Assembly (NCBI GenBank): GCA_964017185.1
Contig: OZ024869.1
Span: forward strand, 72,728,008 to 72,792,007
Length of the DNA stretch: 64,000 bases
Direction of reading: 5' to 3'
Origin: Rugalucina vietnamica
Lineage: Eukaryota; Mollusca; Bivalvia; Lucinida; Lucinidae
Shown: positions 22,037 to 31,820 of the stretch, one piece after another
How the letters are laid out: each line of letters starts with the position of its first letter
How positions within the stretch are numbered: position 1 is the first letter of the stretch
Translations under genes and position numbers: made by a program
Notes under the pieces: generated by a model
Told to the model about the DNA's origin: nothing
Seen by the model: the letters and a program-made list of their open reading frames with translations, nothing else
The model's database searches: none

Positions 22037-22273
22037 TCAATTGGTGGGATGTACTATTTCAATGTGCAATTATTATTATCTCCATTTTGAAGAACTAGTA
22101 CATAAGGACACTACAGCTGTGTATGGTCAGATAGAGGCTGCTTGTTTTAAATCAAAGAATTTCTTCATAAAGTACACTTGTTGTTCGTAGCTACAATCAT
22201 TGCTTCTGAAAGGTTCATGTATTTACAATAGGCACTGGTAGCATATATTTATCTCCAAAATGAGCAGAAAAAA

Positions 22274-22537
22274 CATCAGGATAACATTTCCGTGTAAAAT
22301 ATGCCCCCTTATACCCCACTTCTATATAGTAAAACTGGGGTATGCAGGGGTATAACTATTTTTCTTATTTTTGCTCCAAAACATAGATTGTGGGTACTCG
22401 TTAGAGCCGCCTCACCTTGGCGAGGTGGTTTTAACGTGTACCTACAACCTATGCTTTGAGCAGAAATAAGAAAAATATCAAAAATTTTCTACAACTTTGG
22501 CAAAATCTGTATTTTACATGGGTGTGTTTTTGTAATG
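22274..22537 (+). mobile_element. GC-cored palindromic MITE, copy 3
   Basis: Ends CATCAGGATAACATTTCCG and GGGTGTGTTTTTGTAATG. Core TACTCGTTAGAGCCGCCTCA paired with GAGGTGGTTTTAACGTGTAC. The ATACCCCACTTCTATATAG block is present. Confidence 0.85.
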
Positions 22538-22825
22538 TACCATATACATATACGTGTAGTCTTTCCCTCTAACTGGTCAGCCACTGCATAGATTTGAAAG
22601 ACTTGCTGTCTCTAAATGCATGTCATGTTTTGAAATAATATTTATATAGTTTTTGTATGTTATTTTGACTTACCCATGTACATTTTTTTGTATGTTGTTC
22701 CAAGTACCAGCTTAAATGATCATTTAATGATGCATAACTGTTCGTAGTTGATTTCTCTAAATATCTAACGAATGGTCAAGCTTACTCTGATGTTTTACTA
22801 GGCCATTTTCATATTTTGTTTGGTG

Positions 22826-22882
22826 TGCCCAGTAGCTCAGTGGTAGAACATCAAACTCTATAGTGAGTGGATTTTGGTAGAA
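22826..22882 (+). mobile_element. tRNA-like SINE head, truncated
   Basis: GCCCAGTAGCTCAGTGGTAG is a clean A-box region of a tRNA-like head. It is cut off after about 55 bases by MITE copy 4. Confidence 0.5.
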
Positions 22883-22884
22883 CA

Positions 22885-23111
22885 CATCAGGATAACATGT
22901 CCGTGTAATATTTACATAGCAAAACTGGGGTATGCAGGGGTGTAACTATTTTTTATCATTTTTGCTCCAAAACATAGATTGTGGGTAGTCGTTGGAACTG
23001 TGTACCCACAATCTATGTTTTGAGCAAAAAATGTTTTTGAAAATCTACTGAAAATTTTCAATTATTACAACTTAAAAAACCTGTTTATTACATGGGCTTG
23101 TTTTCGTAATT
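22885..23111 (+). mobile_element. GC-cored MITE, copy 4 (core shortened)
   Basis: Ends CATCAGGATAACATGTCCGT and GGGCTTGTTTTCGTAATTG. The core has lost the GC tip, but the arms ACATAGATTGTGGGTA and TACCCACAATCTATGT are intact. Confidence 0.8.
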
Positions 23112-23207
23112 GTTTTAAACCTGCAGCTGCTGTGTAGTGTGGTAAGCTTCATGTAAGATGACTGGTGAATTACCCATCAAGCAGTGGCTTTGTCCCCATA
23201 TAAATAA

Positions 23208-24128
23208 AACAAGTAGCACAAGGGCAACGATCGTTCACCTGAGAGTCAATAAGTACAGTCATCGACAAAGTGGTTGTTTTTTTTATTTTTACCATATATG
23301 GGTATGATGGCCATCTTGGTCATGTTTCAGGTCTATGGCTGCAATAGTTCCCATTGGTCCTGTAAACGCTTACCTGAGACCTAGTTGTCACTTTTTCCTA
23401 TGTAAAAGCTATGTTTCCCATAGGATCATTGGTCCTGTAAACGCTTACCTGAGACCTAGTTGTCACTTTTTCCTATGTAAAAGCTATGTTTCCAAAATTG
23501 ACCTTGACCTAAATTTATCTCAGGCTGCAATAGTTTTCAAAAAATCCATAGTTTTCACTTTTTCCCATGTAAAAGCCTTTGTTTCCAAAATTGACCTTAC
23601 CATAAAATAGGTCAAGGTCATCCTAGGGTCATCATTTGCTCAAACTACAATGGGCTGGAGTCCAAAATGCTACATACCATGTTTCGTGAAAAATGGCCTA
23701 CCGGTTCTGGAGAAGATTTTTTAGTGTTTTTTATCTTTTGTGGGCGTGTTTGCCATCTTGGTCATGTGACCCAGATTTCTCTATCAAACTTTGGTTCCCC
23801 CTATCCATGGATTCTTTACATAAAGTTTTACTTTGATTGGCCAAACGGTTTCAGAGAAGAAGATCTGGAGAAGATTTTTGAGTGTTTTTTACGATATATG
23901 GGCGTAGCGGCCATGTTGGTCATGTGACCCGCATTTCGTGATCAAACTTTCGTTCCCTTTACCTATGGATGTTCCACATAAAATTTCACTTTGATTGGCT
24001 AATTTGTTTAAGAGAAGATCTTTGAAATTGTGGACGATGGACGGACAGATGCCGGACGGATGCCGGACTGATTGGTATACATGTACTATAAGCTCACCTT
24101 GTGAGCCTTCGGCTCAGGTGAGCTAATA
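23208..24128 (-). mobile_element. Class A hairpin-ended element, reverse orientation
   Basis: On the minus strand it begins at 24128 with TTAGCTCACCTGAGCC and ends near 23208 with ATCGTTGCCCTTG(T)GCTACTTGTTT. That alternative end is shared with the copy at 27273-28475. Modules carry CATGACCAAGATGGCC and TGACCTTGACC. A duplicated piece at 23356-23490 repeats ATTGGTCCTGTAAACGCTTA. Confidence 0.8.
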
Positions 24129-24251
24129 AAAGTCTGAGTAACAAAAATTCCTATTATAGTCAATGTCTGTGTTAACTAACAAGAAAAAAAGCTGACTTGG
24201 ATGCTAAGCAACAGCACAAGATGATCCCAAAGCTTTTCATTCAGAACAAAA

Positions 24252-24440
24252 ATGGCATGCCTCGACACGAGAAAACTGGTCTTCGGGGTTTCCGACCAGG
24301 ACTTTAACAAATCGGCCTATGCAGCTACAGAAGATGGCTAGAAGATTTAAATTTCAGATATAGGAAGAAAAGGAGTTGTACTGTCCGAGTAGTAAAAACA
24401 AAGGTGCTGATCAGCTGTTCAGTTCTTTAGGACTTAACAA
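24252..24440 (+). mobile_element. TGAGCC-family MITE, 3'-truncated
   Basis: Keeps CACGAGAAAACTGGTCTTCG, GTTTCCGACCAGGAC and AACAAAGGTGCTGATCAGCT. The right end is missing. Confidence 0.65.
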
Positions 24441-24571
24441 TGGCAGTCTGCTCATAGCAGAATTATGCTTGTATGGCTTTATTTGGAAAATCTATAAGCA
24501 TTTTGTTTTCTGTAGAAATCAACACAAACTGCAGATACTGTAGGTTTATGTGGTTTGGTGATGTAGGATGA

Positions 24572-24844
24572 AGGTTATCTGGAAAATGTGTTGATGAAAA
24601 GTATACCTCCTTTTATATAGCATAAGTGGGGTTTACAGGGGTATACTTTTTTTTATTTTTAATATCCAAAACATACATTGTGAGTACCCTTTAGAACAGC
24701 CTCTACAAGGCAGTTCTAAGGTGTACCCACATTGTATGTTTTGAGCGAAAAATATTAAAAATATCAAAATTTTTTCTGGTGAAATTTTCAGTTTTTACAA
24801 CTGAAAAAAATCTCTGTAAAATGCACGGGCGTGTTTTATTAATG
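24572..24844 (+). mobile_element. GC-cored MITE, copy 5
   Basis: Core ACCCTTTAGAACAGCC with AAGGCAGTTCTAAGGTGTAC. The CTCCTTTTATATAGCATAAG block is present. The left end is decayed and the right end is GGGCGTGTTTTATTAATG. Confidence 0.7.
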
Positions 24845-25560
24845 GGTGATGTAGCATGAAGTTTTAGAAGTAGTTTTATCACTAAGCATGATCTGATTCA
24901 ACGTTTCATGATTAGTTTTGCTTTCCAACACTGAGTTTTGTGGAGGGCTGAAACTTAAAGACAAACTTATTATCAGTGAAAATATTGTTCTTCATACATG
25001 ACATAATGCATCCTCTGTAGCCAAAAGACACCATGCTGTGAACTGCAATAATTTGGCCTGTGGCTAGGCCAAGATATGAAATATATGTAATAAAAATTTC
25101 AGTATCACCAGTCTTCAAAATAGGAATTTGATTGTTTCAAACTTTTCAAAAGAGCTAAAGTTGTCCTGTCTTACTTTTTTCATGCCGCGGTATACATTAG
25201 AAATGTAAGAAACTGCTGGTTCACTAAGTCGCTACTTGGGCCGTTATGACAACTTAAGGTAACAACTGTGCAGGCTAGCAGACTGAACTGCCTTATCATT
25301 GATCTCATATGGCAAAACATAGTGTCTTGTCTGTGAATTATGACAGACCTTTGTTGAATACTAGCACAAATGAAAACAAGTAATGTTATCAAACTTGAAA
25401 TCATCTTAGTTATAAAAAAAAACAATATTTTATCATTTAAGTAACTTGAAATCATCTTAGTTATAAAAAAAAAAACAATATTTTATCATTTAAGTGCAGG
25501 CATACTTATAATGCATAATTTTTCCAAAAGCCACACTTACATGTACAGCATACCATTCTT
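24845..25560. other. Downstream of the 145-residue gene, no exon supported
   Basis: A 57-bp direct repeat (about 25388-25437 and 25444-25494, TAACTTGAAATCATCTTAGT) is the only structure noted. Confidence 0.45.
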
Positions 25561-25817
25561 CATCAGGATAACATGTCCATGCAATGTATATCCCCTCATA
25601 CCCCACTTTTATATTATTGTAAAACTGGGGTTTACAGGGTATACCTATTTTTGTTATTTTTGATCCAAAAATAGATTGTTGGTACTCGTTAAAGCCGCCT
25701 CGCCCAGGCGGTTCTAACGTGTATCCACAATCTATGTTTTGAGCAAAAATAAGAAAAACGTCAAAAAATGAAATTTTAGATTTTTTTACCACCAAAAATG
25801 GGCAAGTTTTCGTAAGG
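25561..25817 (+). mobile_element. GC-cored MITE, copy 6
   Basis: Ends CATCAGGATAACATGTCC and GGGCAAGTTTTCGTAA. Core GTTAAAGCCGCCTCGCCCAG / GGCGGTTCTAACGTGTA. Confidence 0.85.
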
Positions 25818-25898
25818 TTACAGGTTACATTCTTGATGAGTGAATTGCTTTCAGACTTTAAAAATGTTTGCACATGTTGCAAATGATAATTTAAATAA

Positions 25899-25904
25899 TT
25901 TATT
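25899..25904 (-). promoter_or_regulatory. Polyadenylation signal AATAAA for the 145-residue gene
   Basis: On the minus strand AATAAA lies about 50 bases after the stop at 25955, at a sensible distance. Confidence 0.45.
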
Positions 25905-25954
25905 TTCCAGTTTGATACGAGTATCCAACCACTCTATTTTCGTATTGATTTATT

Positions 25955-26293
25955 CTACATTAATTTTGATTTTGTTAATTGTGGAACACCCTCCTCCTGT
26001 TGTTGGTAAAACACCAACATTACATAGAAAGCTAAATTGATATAGAAACAGCCAAACAGTGATCGTCCATCACCGGCCATAAAATGTCTACCGATGGTCA
26101 AAGCACACATTGCCAGTAGAATAAAGTAGCTTAATCTCCTCAGTTTGATTAGTCCAATGAAATGGAAGAATGCTGCTAGAACTGCGCACGTGATTTGTGT
26201 CATGGCGCTGTAGTACTGCACTGTGTAGTCTGTTGAGGGCAAGACGGTCATGGTGTTTGTCAAGTTTTTCAGCCAATATTCGTATGTATCAAC
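25955..26293 (-). CDS. Small multi-span membrane protein, terminal exon (112 codons + stop)
   Basis: Acceptor on the minus strand is TTTACAG|GTT, phase 0, matching the phase-0 donor at 28514. The combined protein is 145 residues. Hydrophobic spans fall near 61-82, 86-105 and 111-130 in this exon, with basic KLRR between two of them. The tail is polar (QQQEEG...). A possible N-glycosylation site NLT is at 43-45. The protein probably sits in a membrane. I do not recognise the family. An AATAAA follows about 50 bases downstream. The single intron of about 2.2 kb holds three MITEs and one class A element. Confidence 0.6.
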   Translation of the reverse strand, partial: VDTYEYWLKNLTNTMTVLPSTDYTVQYYSAMTQITCAVLAAFFHFIGLIKLRRLSYFILLAMCALTIGRHFMAGDGRSLFGCFYINLAFYVMLVFYQQQEEGVPQLTKSKLM

Positions 26294-26318
26294 CTGTAAA
26301 TGATAAAATCAGTTTAAC

Positions 26319-26538
26319 ATTAGGAAAACATTTCCGTGTAATATATACAAAATTGGGGTTTGCAGGGGTTTACCTAATATTCATATTTTTTTTTATCCAA
26401 AACATACATTGTGGGTACTCACAATGTATGTTTTGAGCACAAATATTAAAACTATCAATTTTTTCTACTGAAAACTTTCAATTTATACAGCTGAAAAATA
26501 ATCCCTGTATATTGCATGATGGGCAAGTTTTCGCAATA
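26319..26538 (+). mobile_element. GC-cored MITE, copy 7 (core deleted)
   Basis: Ends CATTAGGAAAACATTTCCGT and GGGCAAGTTTTCGCAAT. Arms ACATACATTGTGGGTACTCA meet directly with no GC tip. It is 25 bases from the splice acceptor of the adjacent exon. Confidence 0.8.
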
Positions 26539-26590
26539 GATACTAAAGCACTTTAGAAACGCACCACTTTATCTTCCAGGAATTCGTCTC

Positions 26591-26846
26591 CATCAGGAAA
26601 AAATGCCCGTGAAATGTGTACCCCCTCAAACCCCACTTTTATATAGCGGCAAAACTGGGGTCTGCATGGGTATACCTATTTTTCTTATTTTCTTTTTGCT
26701 CCAAAACATAGATTGTGGGTACTCGTTAGAACCGCCTCTATGTTTTGAGCAAAAATAAGAAAAATATTAAAAATAATTCCACGGAAATTTTCATTTTTTA
26801 CAACTTTACAAATCTCTGTATATTGCATGGGCATGTTTTCATAATG
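26591..26846 (+). mobile_element. GC-cored MITE, copy 8 (half core)
   Basis: Ends CATCAGGAAAAAATGCCCGT and GGGCATGTTTTCATAATG. The left arm through CGTTAGAACCGCCTC is intact, but the inverted half after it is deleted up to TATGTTTTGAGC. Confidence 0.8.
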
Positions 26847-26906
26847 CAAATTCTTGATTTTGGCATTGTTTATCATACCTGACTATCAATATTTTGTATT
26901 GCTGTA

Positions 26907-26992
26907 CATAACGAAAATACGCCCATGTTGTATACTGATTTTCCCTAAGTTGTAAAAATTGAAAATTTTCTACTGAAAATTTTTGATAGTGC
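26907..26992 (-). mobile_element. GC-cored MITE, fragment (copy 9)
   Basis: Only the end CATAACGAAAATACGCCCAT and the AAATTGAAAATTTTCTACTG block remain. Confidence 0.6.
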
Positions 26993-27272
26993 AGGCCATC
27001 CTGACACATAAAGAATACTATGTTTGGCATGATGTTGACGAAGAACGACAAATTAATGCGAAAGCTTTACGACATCACTTTCTACGATGTTAACATACTG
27101 ATCTGAATTTGTCCTGTCTCAAGCATTCAGAAACGCATATTTTTTTTTTTTTTATTTTGTCTTATTGCTAGCCTGGCAAAGTTGTATCGACTTTTATACA
27201 GCAAAATCTTGCGTAGCAAAACTTTTAACACCAAACATAAAACAATTAAAACAATTAGAACCACAACCTTGT
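26993..27272. other. Intron sequence, nothing recognised
   Basis: A minus-strand frame at 26839-27051 looks hydrophobic but lacks a believable acceptor, and half of it is MITE. A T-run lies at 27140-27153. Confidence 0.4.
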
Positions 27273-28475
27273 ATTTTTAGCTCACCTGAGCCGAAGGCTC
27301 ACATGGTGAGCTTATAGTATGGTAGTCAAGCCGGCGTCCGTTCGTGCGTTCACACTTTCAATCTTGAATATCTCTAAGACAACAAGGCCAATGGCAATCA
27401 AATTTTATCTGAAGCATCATTGAGGAGGGGGAAAGGTTGCATTAGGTTTTGAGCCAGGTCGGATCAGAACTCTGGTTTCCATGGCAACAGATATCTCCCA
27501 TTGAGTTATAATGGGGAAAATGTTGTGGCCACTCTAGCAACTTCATTTTTGATTGGATCTTCTTCATACAAGGACAACCATAACATCTCGGATGAGTTCG
27601 AATTTTGGCTAGGTTCGACGTCAGATTGCGGAGTTAGCTGCCCTTGAGCGTCTGGAAAAATCCCCATAGACTTATAATGGGAAAAATGTTGTGGCCACTT
27701 TAGTGCCATTATTTTTCAGTGGATCTTCTTCATTCTTGCAGGTAACAAGTACAACTATAATATCTCGGATGGGTTTGAATTTCAGCTAGATCCGACCTCT
27801 GACTGTGGAGTTATCTGTCCTTAAGTGTTTGAAAAATCATTATTTTGTGTTGTGGCCACTCTAACGCCTTCAATTTTGATCGGATCTTCTTCATACTGGG
27901 AAGTAACAAGGATAGCCATAACATCTCGCATGAGTTCGAATTTCAGCCAGATCCGACCCTTGACTGCAGAGTTACCTGCCCTTGACTGTGTGAAGAATCA
28001 ATATTTAGTGTTGTGGCCACCAGCGCCTTCGTTTTTAATCGTATCTTCTTTATTCATGGAAGTAACAAGGACATCCATAACATCTCGAATTGAGTTTGAA
28101 TTTCGACCAGATCTGACTGCGGAGTTATCTGCCCTTGAGTGTTTGAAAAATCAATATGTTTTGTTGTGGCGAAATTATCTGCCCTTCAGTGTTTGAAAAA
28201 TTGTGTTGTGGCCACTCTAGCATCTTAGTGGATCTTCTTCATTCTTGCAGGTAACAAGAATAACCACAATATCTCGGATGAGTTCGAATTTCGGCAAGAT
28301 CCGACCTCTGACTGCGGAGTTAGCTGCCCTTGAGTGTTTGAAAAATCAATTTTTAGTGTTGTGGCCACTCCAGCATCTTCAGTTTTGATCAGATCTTCAA
28401 AAAAAAAAAAAAAAAAAAAGTGACTGTACTTGTTGACTCTCAGGTGAGCGATCGTTGCCCTTGGGCTACTTGTTT
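27273..28475 (+). mobile_element. Class A hairpin-ended element with ~160-bp modules
   Basis: Start: TTTTTAGCTCACCTGAGCC, hairpin, AGCTTATAG. Body: five or six degenerate modules with GTTGTGGCCACTCTAG, GATCTTCTTCAT and ATCTCGGATGAGTTCGAATT. An A-run (28399-28418) lies near the end. End: TCAGGTGAGCGATCGTTGCC then GGGCTACTTGTTT, as in 23208-24128. It lies in the intron of the minus-strand gene. Confidence 0.8.
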
Positions 28476-28513
28476 AAAGGTCGACCTGTTTAAACTGTGC
28501 GTTATAGACTTAC

Positions 28514-28612
28514 CCGTGTTTCTCCAATGTTCCTCTTCAGAAGAGCTGCAGTCCCTGCTAGCACGTGCACAGAGAATGGCACAAGACCGAGAATACTAAG
28601 ATGTGCTTCCAT
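28514..28612 (-). CDS. Small multi-span membrane protein, first coding exon
   Basis: ATG at 28612-28610. Thirty-three codons (MEAHLSILGLVPF...NIGETR) run to a strong donor, CGG|GTAAGT, in phase 0. The segment at residues 5-25 is hydrophobic and may act as a first span or signal anchor. An acceptor (TTTTTAG|AG) lies 7 bases upstream of the ATG, so a non-coding exon is expected farther right. It joins in frame to 25955-26293, with the same strand, matching phase and compatible hydrophobic character. No family name can be given. Confidence 0.55.
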
Positions 28613-28645
28613 TATCTCTCTAAAAATACAAAACAAAACAGTATT

Positions 28646-28771
28646 TGAGCCGCCATAAGAGAACCAACAATCTGCATGTGCGAAAACAAAGACGCAGATC
28701 AGCTGTGCAGTAAATGCACAGCTGGTCAGCGTCTTTGTTTTCGCTACACAGATAGTACAATCCTCTTCTTC
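28646..28771 (-). mobile_element. TGAGCC-ended MITE, first half (split by insertion)
   Basis: TTTGAGCCGCCATAAGAGAA, then ACAAAGACGCAGATCAGCTG and its inverted partner, then CAATCCTCTTCTTCTA. The family text resumes at 30202 after a 1.4 kb insertion. Confidence 0.8.
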
Positions 28772-28773
28772 TA

Positions 28774-30199
28774 AAGGGGTACTCACACCATAGCGTATAG
28801 CGCCAACGTATGCCGACGTACGAGATATTTTGTCCATAGGTTGGTGTACGTTGCATACGTTCGGCATAAGTTTTGCATAAGTTAGGGGTACGCTACAATA
28901 CGCTGGCATACGTTGTCGTACGTCGTGTACGCCCAGAAATTTTGTGCATGCACAAAAGCCGACATACTGATAATACGTTACTCATAAGTTAGGCGTACGC
29001 AACGAATACGTTATGCATAAGTTCATGAACGTTACCTGTAAGTTACTCATACGTTCACACACGTTGTCGTACGCCAAAGCTCACCTGGATTTTTGTTTAG
29101 CGTATGAGAAGCGTATGCATAACGCATTGCCAACGTCCGAGCAGCGTGCTCGGGACGTACGCAGCGTATGTTAAACGTGCGAAGAACGTACTCAGCGTAT
29201 GCACAACTTACGCGTAGCACATTGGTCAGCGTTCGGGATTTTATGTATAAAATGGAAGGAATAGGGACTGAGCTCATGATTAAATAGTCACACAGAAGCA
29301 TCAACATAAATACTCGGCCAACAACAAATTGCACAATAAATTGTATTCACTGTTGTATTATCGCTTGTCCAGAGAATATTTTTGTAAGAACTGGATGCCT
29401 TCAAAGCTCATATTCGTTACCCTAGCATCATAATATATGTTTCTATTAGGTCTACTAAAGTAAAACAAGGATACATGCAGTGCCAATTTGTTTGTTTCGA
29501 TTTTGGTGTGCATGGAAGCTTAGTCACTAAAATACATGTATCGAATACGATGATCTATTGCACAATTAAGTATAGTTTATGTGTTATATCATGCAAGTTT
29601 TCAGCTCCAGTCAATTATTTGTCATTATTGATGATTTTGTCACTCTTTTGTTAAGTGACCCATAAACTCAGTTCTACCTAATTAGGGAAATTTAATGATT
29701 CTTCTGAGAAACGATATAAGAAATCCACAAAATGCACCCGAAGAATCAGGTGTGTCGATTACTTTGGTCATTTTAATTTCCTTTTATTAATTTATTTATT
29801 TATGTATTTATTTTCCATTTTTACTGGATATATGTTTGACTCCCTTTTTTTGAAGAACGTCAAGTTCGTTAGAAGCACGCTGTGCATACGTTTGGAATAC
29901 GTCAGACGTACGTTGTTCATACGCTCCTTATAAGTCACGAACGCTATGCTAACGCTGGGCGCACGCTTTTATACGCTGTTATAAGTCATGATACGCCAGG
30001 GATACGTTATGAATAAGCTACTCATACATTAGACATACGTTCCGTGCGCTAAGCATACGCTTTGCATACGTTCAGAGAGAGCATTTTCCGGATTTTTAGC
30101 ATAGACTGAACAGCGTATGACAACGTACAATAACGTACTGGGTGTTTTTTCATACGCTGCTCATACGGTGGCTAATACGTTGTGGTCTGAGCGGGCCTT
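28774..30199. mobile_element. TA-flanked TIR element filled with TACGC/ACGTAT words (1.4 kb)
   Basis: Inverted ends AAGGGGTACTCACACCA and AAGGCCCGCTCAGACCA, each next to TA (28772-28773 and 30200-30201). Removing the element and one TA restores the TGAGCC MITE, as seen by comparison with 42605-42630. Both flanks of the element hold dozens of CATACGTT/AACGTATG variants in both orientations. The middle (29340-29860) is AT-rich and non-coding. Confidence 0.8.
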
Positions 30200-30201
30200 T
30201 A

Positions 30202-30249
30202 AATTATGAAATTTCAAGTTTCTAGTCTTCTTCTGTGGATGTAAAGGCC
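30202..30249 (-). mobile_element. TGAGCC-ended MITE, second half
   Basis: ATGAAATTTCAAGTTTCTAG then TCTTCTTCTGTGGATG continues the copy broken at 28771. It is then lost in the simple repeats. Confidence 0.7.
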
Positions 30250-30290
30250 AGTTTTTTTTTTGTTGTTGTTGTTGTTGTTGTTGTTTTATT

Positions 30291-30339
<49 letters not shown>

Positions 30340-30371
30340 TTATTTTTTTTAGTTTTTTATTGCTTTTTTAG

Positions 30372-30439
<68 letters not shown>

Positions 30440-30472
30440 TTATAATTATTTTTTTTTTGGGGGGGGGGCTTT
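30250..30472 (+). repeat. (TTG)n, (TTTA)n and G-run microsatellites
   Basis: A TTG run (30261-30286), ATTT/TTTA tetranucleotides (about 30300-30332 and 30374-30440) and a G-run (30460-30469). The 124-codon frame covering it is a simple-repeat artefact. Confidence 0.95.
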
Positions 30473-30682
30473 ACGTTCTAGGCAACAGCTATGAGCATGG
30501 CGAGACATTTCCTCCATTTTATGAGACTTGCGGGTGTCATGACATCCGAAATGTGATTAGGCTAAGTCGGGTCCTTTTCCTTGGCGGACTCAGACCTTCT
30601 AGTAAGTAAGTAAGGACTTTTGTTTTAGAGGGTGACTCAGTTGATATGACCAATCTTTCCTGAGGCCCTCTTAAAACAACGT

Positions 30683-31430
30683 TAACCAGAGGACCAATGG
30701 TCCTGTAAACGCTCACCAGCGACCTGAGATATATACCAATAAACTTGTTTGACTAGAATGGTAATATACATGTATATAACCACAGGGCAGGGTCAGAGCA
30801 ACCCCTGGGGTCAATTTCTTTTTCAAATCATAAAAACTCAGCCAATTTGCCAATTTACTGCAAGTTTTGCCCTTCGAATGACATCTAAACAATTTTCCTC
30901 ATTCAAATGCATGGGCGACCTAAGTTGACCTTGCCATAAATAGATCAAAGCCATACAAGTGTTATGATTTATATAAACTTTGTAGAGCTCCATTGCCTGA
31001 TGCTTCATGTCAAGTTTCAAAATCATAGGCCTTCTGGTTCTAGAGAAGAAGATTTTTAAATGTTTTTACGATTTATAGCCATGGCGGCCATCTTGGGTCA
31101 TCCTCCACATAAAGTTTTGCTTTGATTGGTCAAGCGGTTTCAGAGCAGATGATGTATGGTCATGTACATTATGTATATAGCCCCGGGGCAGGGACAGAAA
31201 ACCCCCTAGGGACAATTTTTTTTCATAAACATAAATATTCTGTCTATTTGCCCATTTCCTGCAAGTTTTGTCCTTCAAATCATATTTAAACAATTTTCCC
31301 CGTTCAAATGCATGGGCGACCTATGTTGACCTTGCCATGAAATAGGTCAAAGTCATGAAAGGGTCATGATTTATACAAACTTTGTACAGCTCCATTGCCT
31401 GATGCTTCATGCCAAGTTTCAAAATCATTA
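30683..31430 (-). mobile_element. Class A element fragment, reverse orientation
   Basis: Begins (right end, inverted) AACCAGAGGACCAATGGTCC. Modules carry ATTCAAATGCATGGGCGACC, TTGACCTTGCCAT and AGCTCCATTGCCTGATGCTT, twice. The AGCTCACC end is absent and a GC-cored MITE follows. Confidence 0.7.
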
Positions 31431-31471
31431 GAGGTATGCAAAATTGAAAATCACTCTTGCATCTATTTTAA

Positions 31472-31750
31472 CATCAGGAAAACATGTCCGTGCAATATAT
31501 ACCCCCTTAAACCCCACTTTTATATAGAAAAACTGGGGTTTGCAGGGGTATACCTATTTTTCTTATTTTTGCTCCAAAACATAGATTGTGGGTACTCGTT
31601 AGAACCGCCTCGGCGAGGCGGTTCTAACGTGTACCCACAATCTATGTTTTGAGCAAAATTAAGAAAAATATCAAATTTTTTCTGATGAAATTTTCAATTT
31701 TTACAGGTGAAACAAATCTCTGTATATAGCATGGGCAAGTTTTCGTAATG
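31472..31750 (+). mobile_element. GC-cored palindromic MITE, copy 10 (near-perfect)
   Basis: A good reference copy. Ends CATCAGGAAAACATGTCCGT and GGGCAAGTTTTCGTAATG. Block AACCCCACTTTTATATAG. Then a long stem with the core GAACCGCCTCGGCGAGGCGG, whose arms pair for about 55 bp on each side (through TTTTTCTTATTTTTGCTCCA). Confidence 0.9.
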
Positions 31751-31820
31751 AACATTTATTATGGTGTAGCATTCTAACATTCTAAGCGGTTGACAAGTAA
31801 TCCAAAGGGCTGTCTGTCCA

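Noticed and set aside
26839..27051. Hydrophobic frame proposed as a middle exon of the 145-residue gene
   Set aside because: The two flanking exons already join in phase 0, there is no good acceptor, and half of it is a MITE fragment.
30235..30609. 124-codon frame of Phe/Leu/Ile-rich sequence
   Set aside because: Translation of T-rich and TTTA microsatellites.
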